DNA of 16,471 bases from an uncultured Collinsella sp. (lineage in GTDB: Bacteria > Actinomycetota > Coriobacteriia > Coriobacteriales > Coriobacteriaceae): positions 1-16,471 of the forward strand of contig CAADSP010000096.1 of assembly GCA_900751755.1 (NCBI GenBank). Reading direction: 5' to 3'. Positions 1-6,668 of this stretch are shown here, one piece after another. The translations under genes and the position numbers were made by a program. A model generated the notes under the pieces. It was not told the origin of the DNA. It saw only the letters and a program-made list of their open reading frames with translations, and did no database searches. Numbering within the stretch: position 1 is the first letter of the stretch; each line of letters opens with the position of its first letter.

Positions 1-1
1 C

Positions 2-970
2 AGCGGCGCCAGGGGTTGCCTCCGGTTTCTCAGCCGCCCCTTTAGCGGCCATTATTTGCCGCCTTCAACCACAAAGCCGCTCTCGGCTCTGGCCGGTCTT
101 GAGTTTGGAACCTATACCTCTGGTCAGACTACGAACTGCACAGGTTATTGGACGGGCCTGGGCAAGTCATGGGGTAAGTACTGCTGGCTGCATTCCGGTC
201 ACGGCACCATGACGCTGCAATCGGGCATTGCCAACTCGTGCGACCCCGTGTTCTACGATATGGGCAAGGCGTTTTTCTACAACGACCAGCATCCCGAGGG
301 CCTGCAGGAGGTCTTTCGCCGTTGGGGCCTGGGCAAGACCTGCGGCATCGATCTGCCAAGCGAGGGCACCGGTCGTATTCCCGACGCCAAGTGGAAAGAG
401 TCGTACTTTACCGACGCCTCGGCCGAGGACCGCAAGTGGAACGCCGGCGATATGACTAACATCGCTATCGGCCAGGGCGACATTTTGGTGACACCGCTGC
501 AGATGGCCTGCGCTTACATGGGCCTCGCCAACGGCGGCAAGCAGTATGTGCCCCACGTCTTCTTGTCGGCGGTGTCGCGCGATGGCGACGGCGATGCCTA
601 TAAGTACAACGGAAAAGGCAAAAAGAAGCGCCTGGAGGCCCACATCAATAGCGATGCCGACCTGGCGCTGGTCCGCAACGGCATGCACGATGTGATTTAC
701 TCGGCGTCGACTTCGACCGCCGCGCACTTTAACTCCTTGACCCCCACGGTCTACGGTAAGTCCGGCACGGGCGAGAAGAGCGGCGAGGACGATTACGCGT
801 GGTTTTGCGCCTACGCGCCGGCCGATGAGCCCAAGTACGTGATTGTCACTGTCTTGGAACAGGGCGGTGGCGGCTCCGATACCGCGCTGCACGTCGTGCG
901 CGATGTCCTTGGTGCCATCTATGATGAGCCCGACACATCTTCTGCCACGGGCGATTCCTCGGTTCGATAG
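2..970 (+). CDS. mrdA: Penicillin-binding protein 2, transpeptidase domain (5' partial)
   Basis: This is the C-terminal part of a class B penicillin-binding protein, which cross-links peptidoglycan strands outside the cytoplasmic membrane. The frame is open from base 2, so the gene starts before the window. The three serine-transpeptidase motifs are present: STTK at 65-76 (active-site Ser at 65-67), SCD at 236-244 (the SxN/SxD motif) and KSGTG at 758-772. The segment IGQGDILVTPLQ around 467-502 is typical of PBP2/FtsI proteins. Assignment to PBP2 rather than FtsI rests mainly on rodA following 9 bases downstream; PBP2 and RodA form the polymerase/cross-linker pair of the elongation machinery. 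The TTG at 56 is internal and not a start, because the active-site motif lies only three codons after it. The first ~20 codons (2-61) match the family poorly and may contain base errors. The membrane anchor and dimerisation domain lie outside the window. Confidence 0.9.
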   Translation, partial: SGARGCLRFLSRPFSGHYLPPSTTKPLSALAGLEFGTYTSGQTTNCTGYWTGLGKSWGKYCWLHSGHGTMTLQSGIANSCDPVFYDMGKAFFYNDQHPEGLQEVFRRWGLGKTCGIDLPSEGTGRIPDAKWKESYFTDASAEDRKWNAGDMTNIAIGQGDILVTPLQMACAYMGLANGGKQYVPHVFLSAVSRDGDGDAYKYNGKGKKKRLEAHINSDADLALVRNGMHDVIYSASTSTAAHFNSLTPTVYGKSGTGEKSGEDDYAWFCAYAPADEPKYVIVTVLEQGGGGSDTALHVVRDVLGAIYDEPDTSSATGDSSVR

Positions 971-979
971 GAGGTTGCG

Positions 980-2206
980 ATGGATTTTTCGCCGGCGGAC
1001 CTGTTCCGCTCAACTAAAACTGGTTCTCGCAGCAGCCTGGACCGTGTCAACAAGCAGCTTTCGGCCTCGCGCGGCACGTTTCGCCAGAAGGTGCACATCG
1101 GCGTGCTGCTGGCAGCCTTGGCGCTCGTAGCCTATGGCGCCATCATCATTTGGTCGGCCTCGCAGTTTAAGGCCGACGCCTCATTCTCGCGCCACCTGTT
1201 GGGCATCGGCATCGGTGCGGTGCTTGCGGTGCTCGTCTGGCGTACCGATCTGCGCGGCATCTCTAACTTCTCGACGGCGCTGCTCGTCATCGACCTCATT
1301 GTGATTTTCTCGCCCAAGATTCCGGGTCTGTCCTATACGGGCGGCTTAGGAATGACGGGCTGGATCAAGATTCCCGGTATCGGTCTTACCTTCCAGCCGG
1401 TCGAGCTCGCCAAGCTCATCACGATCTTCTTTATCGCCACGCTTGGTTCGCAGTACAACGGCCGCATCGATACCGCCCGCGACTACATTAAGCTCTGCGG
1501 CATGCTCTCCGTTCCGTTTTTGGCCGTCGTCGTCATGGGTGACCTGGGTTCGGGCCTGGTCGTGTTGGTGTCGGGTGCCGTTGTGATCTGCATGAGCGGT
1601 GCGCGCCGCGAATGGGTGCTGTCGACCTTGGCTCTGCTCGTGGGTTTGGTGGCGCTCATCCTGGCGCTCGATTCGGTGCTCGATTCTCTTTTGGGCCATG
1701 ACGTTTTGATCAAGCAGTACCAGATGAATCGTCTGACGGTCTTCATCGACCCCGACAACGCCGATTCGGACGATGCTTACAACTTGCAGCAATCGCTCAT
1801 CGCGGTTGGATCGGGTGGCTTTTTCGGTAAAGGGCTGGGTCATGCGACGCAGTCTGCCGGTGGCTTTCTGCCCGAGTTCCATACCGACTTCGTCTTTGCC
1901 TTTTTGTCCGAGACCTTTGGCTTCTGCGGCTCCTTTTTGCTCCTGTGCCTCTACGTGCTGCTGATTTTCTCGACGATCCGCGTTGCCTTTAAGTGCGAGT
2001 CTCTGTTCTTGCGCCTATCGTGCGTGGGCATCGTCGGCATGTGGGCGTTCCAGACCTTCGAGAACATCGGCATGTGCATCGGCATGATGCCGATTACCGG
2101 TATTCCGCTGCCATTTATTAGTTTTGGTTCGTCCTCGATGATGATTCAGTTGCTGACGGTGGGTATCGTACAATCCATATGGCGGCATCGTTCGGGCGCC
2201 GCGTAA
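980..2206 (+). CDS. rodA: RodA, SEDS-family peptidoglycan glycosyltransferase
   Basis: SEDS proteins polymerise lipid II into glycan strands and work with a class B PBP, here encoded just upstream. The 408-residue product has a ~38-residue basic cytoplasmic N-terminus and then about ten hydrophobic segments, the first at 39-60. Family signatures visible are FQPVELAKL (138-146), GDLGSG (187-192), the extracellular loop with QSLIAVGSGGFFGKG (271-285) and FLPEFHTDF (296-304), and the C-terminal PITGIPLPFISFGSSS (381-396). FtsW and SpoVE share these signatures; RodA is preferred because of the PBP2 neighbour. The ATG at 980 follows a GAGG site just after the mrdA stop, so the two are probably co-translated. 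The stop is at 2204-2206 and the next gene follows after 18 bases, which suggests one operon. Confidence 0.93.
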   Translation: MDFSPADLFRSTKTGSRSSLDRVNKQLSASRGTFRQKVHIGVLLAALALVAYGAIIIWSASQFKADASFSRHLLGIGIGAVLAVLVWRTDLRGISNFSTALLVIDLIVIFSPKIPGLSYTGGLGMTGWIKIPGIGLTFQPVELAKLITIFFIATLGSQYNGRIDTARDYIKLCGMLSVPFLAVVVMGDLGSGLVVLVSGAVVICMSGARREWVLSTLALLVGLVALILALDSVLDSLLGHDVLIKQYQMNRLTVFIDPDNADSDDAYNLQQSLIAVGSGGFFGKGLGHATQSAGGFLPEFHTDFVFAFLSETFGFCGSFLLLCLYVLLIFSTIRVAFKCESLFLRLSCVGIVGMWAFQTFENIGMCIGMMPITGIPLPFISFGSSSMMIQLLTVGIVQSIWRHRSGAA

Positions 2207-2224
2207 CCGCTGGAGGGGTTTGCT

Positions 2225-3154
2225 ATGAAGATTCCCGTGGACAAGCTGACCCGCGTCTTTAAGATGGGCGCGACCACCAAGAAGGATTCCGACACGCCGG
2301 TTCGCGTGTCCGTCTACCTCGATTCGTCTGCCTCGCGTTTTTTGGTCGAGACGGTGCGCGATGCCTTCGTGCCGCAGACGACGTCGGGCATTGTGCGCGT
2401 TGAGCGCCTGGGTGAGGACCGTATCGTCCCCAAGACCGATACCGATGTGGTGCTGGTGCTTTCGTGCGGGTCTGACCGCCTTGAGAGCGCCGTGCAGGAA
2501 CTCGTGATTGCCGGCGCCCCCGTGTGCGTGCTGGCCGAGTCCGCTGTCGAGGTGCCTTTTATCCAGGAGTCCACGCCCATGCTCGGCGCGGTGGCGGCTA
2601 CCGATAAGACGTATCTGCTCGAGACGCTCGCTCGCTGGATTCTCGACCGCACGGACAAGGAGACAGCCTTTGCGGCGAACTTTGCCTTTATGCGTATCGC
2701 CGCCGCCAACCGCATCATCACCTCGTGCGCGCTTACCAATATGGCGACGGGTGCGCTGGTGTTTTTGCCGGGGGCCGATTATCCCGTTATGGCGCTGACG
2801 CAGGTGGGCATGCTCTTTGAGCTCGCGGCCATCTTTGGACGCGGTATTAAGCCCGAGCGCGGCTACGAGGTCGCGGGCGTGCTTGCCGGCGGCTTGGTGC
2901 TCCGCGCCGTCACCCGCGCCCTGGTAAAGCAGACGCCGCATATCGGGTTTGTCGTCAAGGCGCTGACCGCCGCCGCGGGCACCTATGGTATGGGCCGTGC
3001 GCTCGTTTCGCTGTATGAGCGCGACATCGATTACAGCCGTGCCAACGAGGTGGCTGCCGCCACGTTCTCGCGCGTTCGCGACCTGGTGACCACGGTTGCC
3101 GGCGCTACTCGTCCCATGGGTCCCTTTGAGGACGCATCCGATCTCGCTGCTTAG
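2225..3154 (+). CDS. DUF697-type membrane protein with GTPase-like N-terminal half, function unknown
   Basis: I do not know a function for this 309-residue protein. Residues ~25-140 alternate strand-like and helix-like stretches (VRVSVYLD, TDVVLVLSCG, APVCVLAES) as in a P-loop GTPase, but no GxxxxGK[ST] or NKxD motif is present. Residues ~150-275 contain FLPGADYPVMALTQVGMLFELAAIFG and a run of Gly/Ala-rich hydrophobic helices ending in AGTYGMGRAL, resembling the DUF697 (YcjF-like) domain that is often fused to Era-like GTPases. Two membrane segments are likely, around 160-190 and 215-260. It has a GGAGGGG ribosome binding site before the ATG at 2225, sits 18 bases after rodA and 9 bases before the radical SAM gene, so it is probably in the same operon. 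A role beside PBP2/RodA at the membrane is a guess from position only. Confidence 0.8.
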   Translation: MKIPVDKLTRVFKMGATTKKDSDTPVRVSVYLDSSASRFLVETVRDAFVPQTTSGIVRVERLGEDRIVPKTDTDVVLVLSCGSDRLESAVQELVIAGAPVCVLAESAVEVPFIQESTPMLGAVAATDKTYLLETLARWILDRTDKETAFAANFAFMRIAAANRIITSCALTNMATGALVFLPGADYPVMALTQVGMLFELAAIFGRGIKPERGYEVAGVLAGGLVLRAVTRALVKQTPHIGFVVKALTAAAGTYGMGRALVSLYERDIDYSRANEVAAATFSRVRDLVTTVAGATRPMGPFEDASDLAA

Positions 3155-3163
3155 GGGTTTCTT

Positions 3164-5041
3164 TTGCGCGCTGTGTACCAAGACTGTTTTCATTTGATTG
3201 AGCCCCTGCTCGCAAAGGTCGAGAAGCCGAGTCGCTATATCGACCATGAGTGGGGCACGCTCTCCAAGGCCGATGCCGACTATCGTTGCTGCATGATTTA
3301 CCCGGATGTGTACGAGGTTGGCCTGCCCAACCAGGGTATTGCCATCCTGTACAACATCCTCAATCAGGCCGAGGGCATTTCCTGCGAGCGCGGCTATGTG
3401 CCGTGGCCCGATATGGGCGATGCCATGCGCGAGGCTGGTATCCCGCTGCTGTCGCTCGAGGGCGCAGCACCCGTGGCCTCGTTCGATATCGTCGGCATGC
3501 ACGTGCCGCATGAGATGGCCGTGACAAACTTTCTCGAGGCCCTCGATCTAGCCGGCATTCCGCTGCTGGCGGCCGACCGCACCGAGGACGACCCCATCAT
3601 CATTGCCGGTGGTCCCTCGGTCTATAACCCCGAGCCGTATGCAGCCTTCTTCGATGCCATCCTCATTGGCGAGGGCGAGGAGTCGCTGCTCGAGGTTTGC
3701 CAGCTGCATCGCCGCTTGCGCGACGAGGGCGTCTCGCGCGCTCAGATTGTCGAGCAGCTCGCGACGGTCGGTGGCACCTATGTGCCGTCGCTCTACGAGG
3801 TGCGCCATGACGAGCCCTGCTCGCCGCATGGCTACACCGTGCCGCGCGAAGGCAAGGACGTCCCACCGGTGGTCTACAAGCGCGTCGTTGAGGACTTTGG
3901 CGCTACCAATCCGTTGTCGCAGTCGTGCGTGCCCTACGCGCAGCTCGTTCACGACCGCCTGTCGATCGAGATTCTGCGCGGTTGTGCCCGCGGCTGCCGT
4001 TTTTGCCAGGCCGGCATGACCTATCGCCCGGTGCGCGAGCGCTCGGCCGACCAGATTGTGTCCTCGGTGATCCAGGGCCTGGAAAAGACCGGCTATGACG
4101 AGGTGTCGCTTACCTCGCTTTCGACCACCGATCACTCCTGCATCCGCGATGTGCTCGGTCGCCTTAACCGCCGTCTGGAAGATACGGGCATTCGCGTGTC
4201 CATTCCCTCGCAGCGCCTGGATTCGTTTGGCGTGGATATGGCCGAGTCGGTCGCCGGCGAAAAGAAGGGCGGCCTGACGTTTGCCCCCGAAGCCGGCAGT
4301 CAGCGCATGCGCGACATCATCAACAAGAACGTGACCGAGGAGGACTTGGACCGTGCGGCCAAGGCGGCCTTCGAGGCTGGTTGGAACCGCATGAAGCTCT
4401 ACTTTATGATGGGCCTTCCCGGCGAGCGCGACGAGGATATCGTGGCCATCGCCAACCTGGCCGACCATGTGCTCGAGCTCGGCCGCTCCGTGGTTCCCAA
4501 GGCGCGTCGCGGCTCCATCTCGGTGTCCATCTCGGTGTCGGTGTTTATCCCCAAGGCCGCCACGCCGTTCCAATGGTGCCCGCAGCTCGATTACGATGAC
4601 GTCAAGCGTCGCCAAAAGCTGCTCATTACGAGCGTTCGTAACCGTGCGGTCCGCGTTCACTACCACGATGCCGAGACCTCGCTCGTCGAGGCCGCGCTGT
4701 CCCGCGCCGGCCGTGACATGACGCCTGTCATCATCGATGCCTGGCGTGCCGGTTCGCGTTTTGACGCCTGGGTGGAGCATTTTTCGCTCGACAACTGGAA
4801 GTCGGCTGCGGCCAAAAACGGCATCGATCTCAACGAGCTCGTGCACCTGCCCTACGAACTGGACTGGCGCCTGCCCTGGGAGCACGTGAGCCCCGGCTGC
4901 TCGCGCGGCTTCCTCGAGCGCGAATACCGCCGCTCGTTGGAGGGCGTCACGACGCCCGACTGTACCCGCACGTCGTGCACCGGCTGTGGAATCTGCCCCA
5001 CGCTCCATGCCAAGAACGTATTGGTGGGTGATCGCGCATGA
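3164..5041 (+). CDS. B12-binding-like radical SAM protein, TIGR03960 family
   Basis: This is a 625-residue radical SAM protein of the uncharacterised TIGR03960 type. The N-terminal third resembles a cobalamin-binding Rossmann fold (YPDVYEVGLPNQGIAILYNILN at ~46-67, IIIAGGPSVYNPEPYAAFFDAILIGEGE at ~145-172). The radical SAM motif CxxxCxxC is C274, C278 and C281, within LRGCARGCRFCQAG, and would bind a [4Fe-4S] cluster and S-adenosylmethionine. Further signatures are LTFAPEAGSQRMRD (371-384) and FMMGLPGE (414-421). A C-terminal cysteine group, C600, C605, C608 and C611, could hold a second cluster. The only reasonable start is TTG at 3164, with AGGGG at 3153-3157 as ribosome binding site. Its substrate is unknown; the companion TIGR03936 gene overlaps its stop, as is common for this pair. 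Confidence 0.88.
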   Translation: MRAVYQDCFHLIEPLLAKVEKPSRYIDHEWGTLSKADADYRCCMIYPDVYEVGLPNQGIAILYNILNQAEGISCERGYVPWPDMGDAMREAGIPLLSLEGAAPVASFDIVGMHVPHEMAVTNFLEALDLAGIPLLAADRTEDDPIIIAGGPSVYNPEPYAAFFDAILIGEGEESLLEVCQLHRRLRDEGVSRAQIVEQLATVGGTYVPSLYEVRHDEPCSPHGYTVPREGKDVPPVVYKRVVEDFGATNPLSQSCVPYAQLVHDRLSIEILRGCARGCRFCQAGMTYRPVRERSADQIVSSVIQGLEKTGYDEVSLTSLSTTDHSCIRDVLGRLNRRLEDTGIRVSIPSQRLDSFGVDMAESVAGEKKGGLTFAPEAGSQRMRDIINKNVTEEDLDRAAKAAFEAGWNRMKLYFMMGLPGERDEDIVAIANLADHVLELGRSVVPKARRGSISVSISVSVFIPKAATPFQWCPQLDYDDVKRRQKLLITSVRNRAVRVHYHDAETSLVEAALSRAGRDMTPVIIDAWRAGSRFDAWVEHFSLDNWKSAAAKNGIDLNELVHLPYELDWRLPWEHVSPGCSRGFLEREYRRSLEGVTTPDCTRTSCTGCGICPTLHAKNVLVGDRA

Positions 5042-5850
5042 GTGAGCGCTTGACCGACAACTCCACGCTCTTTAGGCTTCGCGTTCGCTATGGCAAGCGC
5101 GACCGTCTTAAGTACCTGGGCCATCTCGAAGTGATTCATACCATTGAGCGCATCGTGCGTCGCGCGGGGCTGCCCTACGCCGTGACGCAGGGTTTCTCCC
5201 CGCACATGCGCGTGGGCTTTTCGTCGGCGTTGCCGGTGGGAACGTCGTCGACCTGCGAGTGGTATGACCTGTTTATGACCGAGTTCGTTGCACTCGACGA
5301 GGCGTTTGGGCGCCTGGCTGCTGCCTCTCCGGCCGATCTGGCCCCCATCGAGGCCGCCTACATCGACGTGCGCACGCCGGCGCTGACGGCGCAACTCACG
5401 CGTCTGTCCTATCGTATCGATCTGCATCTCGATCCTGAGGCACCGGTGGATGCCGACGAGGTGCGTCGCGCTATCGATACGCTGCGCGCGGGGCACGGCA
5501 TCGACTACGCACGCGGTAAGAAGAGCAAGCGCCTAGATCTTGACCACACTCTGGTGGGCTACGAGCTTACGGCAGGGGAGCGCCCGGACCATCTGGTGCT
5601 CATGCTCGACACCCATGCCGATAACGAGGGCTCCATGCGTCCGGAAATTTTGCTTTCCGCAGCTGATGTTTTGTTGCAGGGCTTGACCCCGGGCGTCGAT
5701 GCACCTATTGTTTCCACCGGTATGCAAGACCTCGTGACCATCTGCTCCTACGATGTCGAGCGTCAGAATCAAGCATGCGAGGACGACGAGGGCCGACTCG
5801 TCAGCCCCATACCTGTGCGAACTTGTGGATTTGCTCCACATACTCGTTGA
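5038..5850 (+). CDS. Radical SAM-linked protein, TIGR03936 / DUF2344 family
   Basis: This 270-residue protein belongs to a family found beside or fused to TIGR03960 radical SAM enzymes. The family signature is at residues 12-75: FRLRVRYGKRDRLKYLGHLE, then ERIVRRAGLPYAVTQGFSPHMRVGFSSALPVGTSSTCE, matching the conserved HLD-RA-LP-GF-PH pattern with Gly in place of the common Ser before His-Leu. No catalytic motif of a known enzyme is visible, so it may be a substrate-handling or partner subunit. Its ATG overlaps the TIGR03960 stop as ATGA (5038-5041), indicating translational coupling. The C-terminal ~40 residues are weakly conserved in character, and the last codons (5824-5850) carry an inverted repeat and the -35 element of the downstream rplU promoter. 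Confidence 0.87.
   Translation: MSERLTDNSTLFRLRVRYGKRDRLKYLGHLEVIHTIERIVRRAGLPYAVTQGFSPHMRVGFSSALPVGTSSTCEWYDLFMTEFVALDEAFGRLAAASPADLAPIEAAYIDVRTPALTAQLTRLSYRIDLHLDPEAPVDADEVRRAIDTLRAGHGIDYARGKKSKRLDLDHTLVGYELTAGERPDHLVLMLDTHADNEGSMRPEILLSAADVLLQGLTPGVDAPIVSTGMQDLVTICSYDVERQNQACEDDEGRLVSPIPVRTCGFAPHTR
5824..5840. repeat. Small perfect inverted repeat before the rplU promoter
   Basis: TGTGGA (5824-5829) and TCCACA (5835-5840) are perfectly complementary around a 5-base loop. The repeat lies in the last codons of the DUF2344 gene, 6 bases before the -35 element of the rplU promoter. No T-run follows, so it does not look like an intrinsic terminator. It could be an operator, an RNA 3'-end structure, or chance. 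Confidence 0.35.
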
Positions 5851-5875
5851 CGGGGGTATTATCGCCTGCTACTAT
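5847..5875 (+). promoter_or_regulatory. Sigma-70-type promoter for rplU-rpmA
   Basis: The -35 hexamer TTGACG (5847-5852) and the -10 hexamer TACTAT (5870-5875) are separated by exactly 17 bases, each matching the housekeeping consensus at five of six positions. Transcription would start near 5882, about 36 bases before the rplU ATG. The -35 includes the TGA stop codon of the preceding gene (5848-5850). It is the best promoter match seen in the window and fits a highly expressed ribosomal protein operon. Confidence 0.75.
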
Positions 5876-5917
5876 ATTCGGCTGTTGCACTAACTGATGC
5901 ATGAAGGGCAAGTAAAC

Positions 5918-6292
5918 ATGTACGCAATCGTTAACACGGGCGGCAAGCAGTACAAGGTCGCCACCGACGATGTCATCACCGTCGAGAAGATCGAGGGCAA
6001 TGAGGGCGATAAGATCACCCTGCCGGTTATCTTCCTCAACGATGGTAAGAAGATCGTCACCGATCCCGACAAGCTGGCCAAGGCCAAGGTTACCGCTCAG
6101 ATCGTTGAGCAGTTCAAGGGCGAGAAGCAGCTGGTCTTCAAGTTCCACAAGCGTAAGCGCTATCGTCGTCTGAAGGGTCACCGTCAGCAGCTCACCAAGC
6201 TGAAGATCGTGAAGGTTCAGGCTACCTCCCGCGCCAAGAAGGCTGTCAAGGCAGAGGCTGAGGCTGTTGCCGAGGCTCCCGTCGCCGAGTAG
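5918..6292 (+). CDS. rplU: 50S ribosomal protein L21
   Basis: L21 binds 23S rRNA in the large subunit. The product starts MYAIVNTGGKQYKV, the classic L21 N-terminus, and contains the RNA-binding basic segment FKFHKRKRYRRLKGHRQQLTKLKI (~71-94). An ATG at 5897 is in the same frame but would add seven residues not found in the family, and GAAGGG at 5903-5908 sits correctly for the ATG at 5918, so I use 5918. The body is of normal length; about 20 residues of Ala/Glu/Val-rich tail (AEAEAVAEAPVAE) follow the conserved core. It is the first gene of the rplU-rpmA unit, with its own promoter. The gene for the Prp protease, which lies between rplU and rpmA in many Firmicutes, is absent here. Confidence 0.97.
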   Translation: MYAIVNTGGKQYKVATDDVITVEKIEGNEGDKITLPVIFLNDGKKIVTDPDKLAKAKVTAQIVEQFKGEKQLVFKFHKRKRYRRLKGHRQQLTKLKIVKVQATSRAKKAVKAEAEAVAEAPVAE

Positions 6293-6325
6293 ATTACACT
6301 CGTAACGAAAGAGTAGGTATACACA

Positions 6326-6583
6326 ATGGCACACAAAAAAGGACTCGGTTCCTCCCGTAATGGCCGTGACTCCCGCGGTCAGCGCCTTGGCACGAAGCGC
6401 TATGCCGGCCAGACGGTAACCACGGGCACGATTCTCGTCCGTCAGCACGGCACGCACATCCACCCGGGTGAGAACGTTGGCCGTGGCAAGGACGACACGC
6501 TGTTCGCGCTGGTCGACGGTACCGTTGAGTTCCACAAGGGTATCAAGCACAGGGTCAGCGTACGCCCGCTCGCGAACGCGTAA
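6326..6583 (+). CDS. rpmA: 50S ribosomal protein L27
   Basis: L27 is a large-subunit protein whose N-terminal tail reaches the peptidyl transferase centre. The 85-residue product begins MAHKKGLGSSRNGRDSRGQRLGTKRYAGQ and contains the conserved ILVRQHGTHIHPGENVGRGKDDTLFAL segment. The N-terminus is the mature type, without the cleavable extension ending in the phage-like FF motif that requires the Prp protease in Firmicutes; this agrees with the absence of prp upstream. A GAGTAGG ribosome binding site at 6311-6317 precedes the ATG. It lies 33 bases after rplU and ahead of a terminator-like hairpin at 6609-6652. Confidence 0.97.
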   Translation: MAHKKGLGSSRNGRDSRGQRLGTKRYAGQTVTTGTILVRQHGTHIHPGENVGRGKDDTLFALVDGTVEFHKGIKHRVSVRPLANA

Positions 6584-6599
6584 TTCACCCTTCATAGAG

Positions 6600-6609
6600 C
6601 ACATATGTG
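6600..6609. repeat. 10-bp palindrome before the rpmA-obgE hairpin
   Basis: CACATATGTG is perfectly self-complementary and shares its last G with the left arm of the following hairpin. It could be a protein-binding site or an alternative pairing partner in the RNA, but a single short palindrome may be chance. Confidence 0.3.
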
Positions 6610-6652
6610 GGAGGCACTTGAGTTTTAGGATTCAAGGGTCTCCCTCTTTTTT
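6609..6652 (+). terminator. Terminator-like hairpin between rpmA and obgE (possible attenuator)
   Basis: The left arm GGGAG (6609-6613) and CTTGAG (6617-6622) pairs with TTCAAG (6631-6636) and CTCCC (6640-6644), with one G:T pair, a small 3x3 internal loop that can partly pair, and an 8-base loop. Six consecutive T (6647-6652) follow. This has the form of an intrinsic terminator after rpmA. The obgE ribosome binding site begins two bases later, so obgE must be reached by read-through or by a promoter upstream of the hairpin that I could not find. Confidence 0.75.
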
Positions 6653-6654
6653 GT

Positions 6655-6660
6655 AGGAGG
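6655..6660 (+). promoter_or_regulatory. Ribosome binding site fixing the obgE TTG start
   Basis: A perfect AGGAGG lies 8 bases before the TTG at 6669. No ATG or GTG in frame lies at a useful distance, so this site decides the start. It directly follows the T-run of the upstream hairpin. Confidence 0.8.
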
Positions 6661-6668
6661 CGATTCTG

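Noticed and set aside
2015..3511. A 498-codon minus-strand frame opposite rodA, the DUF697 gene and the radical SAM gene
   Set aside because: It crosses three forward genes, is His/Arg/Gly-rich and of low complexity, and shows no motif; shadow of codon bias.
3548..5008. A 486-codon minus-strand frame opposite the radical SAM gene
   Set aside because: Shadow frame opposite clear radical SAM motifs; no domain recognised.
5897..5917. Upstream in-frame ATG for L21
   Set aside because: It would add MHEGQVN, absent from the family, and overlaps the ribosome binding site of the ATG at 5918.
5851..5917. Structured L21 leader RNA as in some Firmicutes
   Set aside because: The predicted leader of ~36 bases is too short and I see no stable stem in it.
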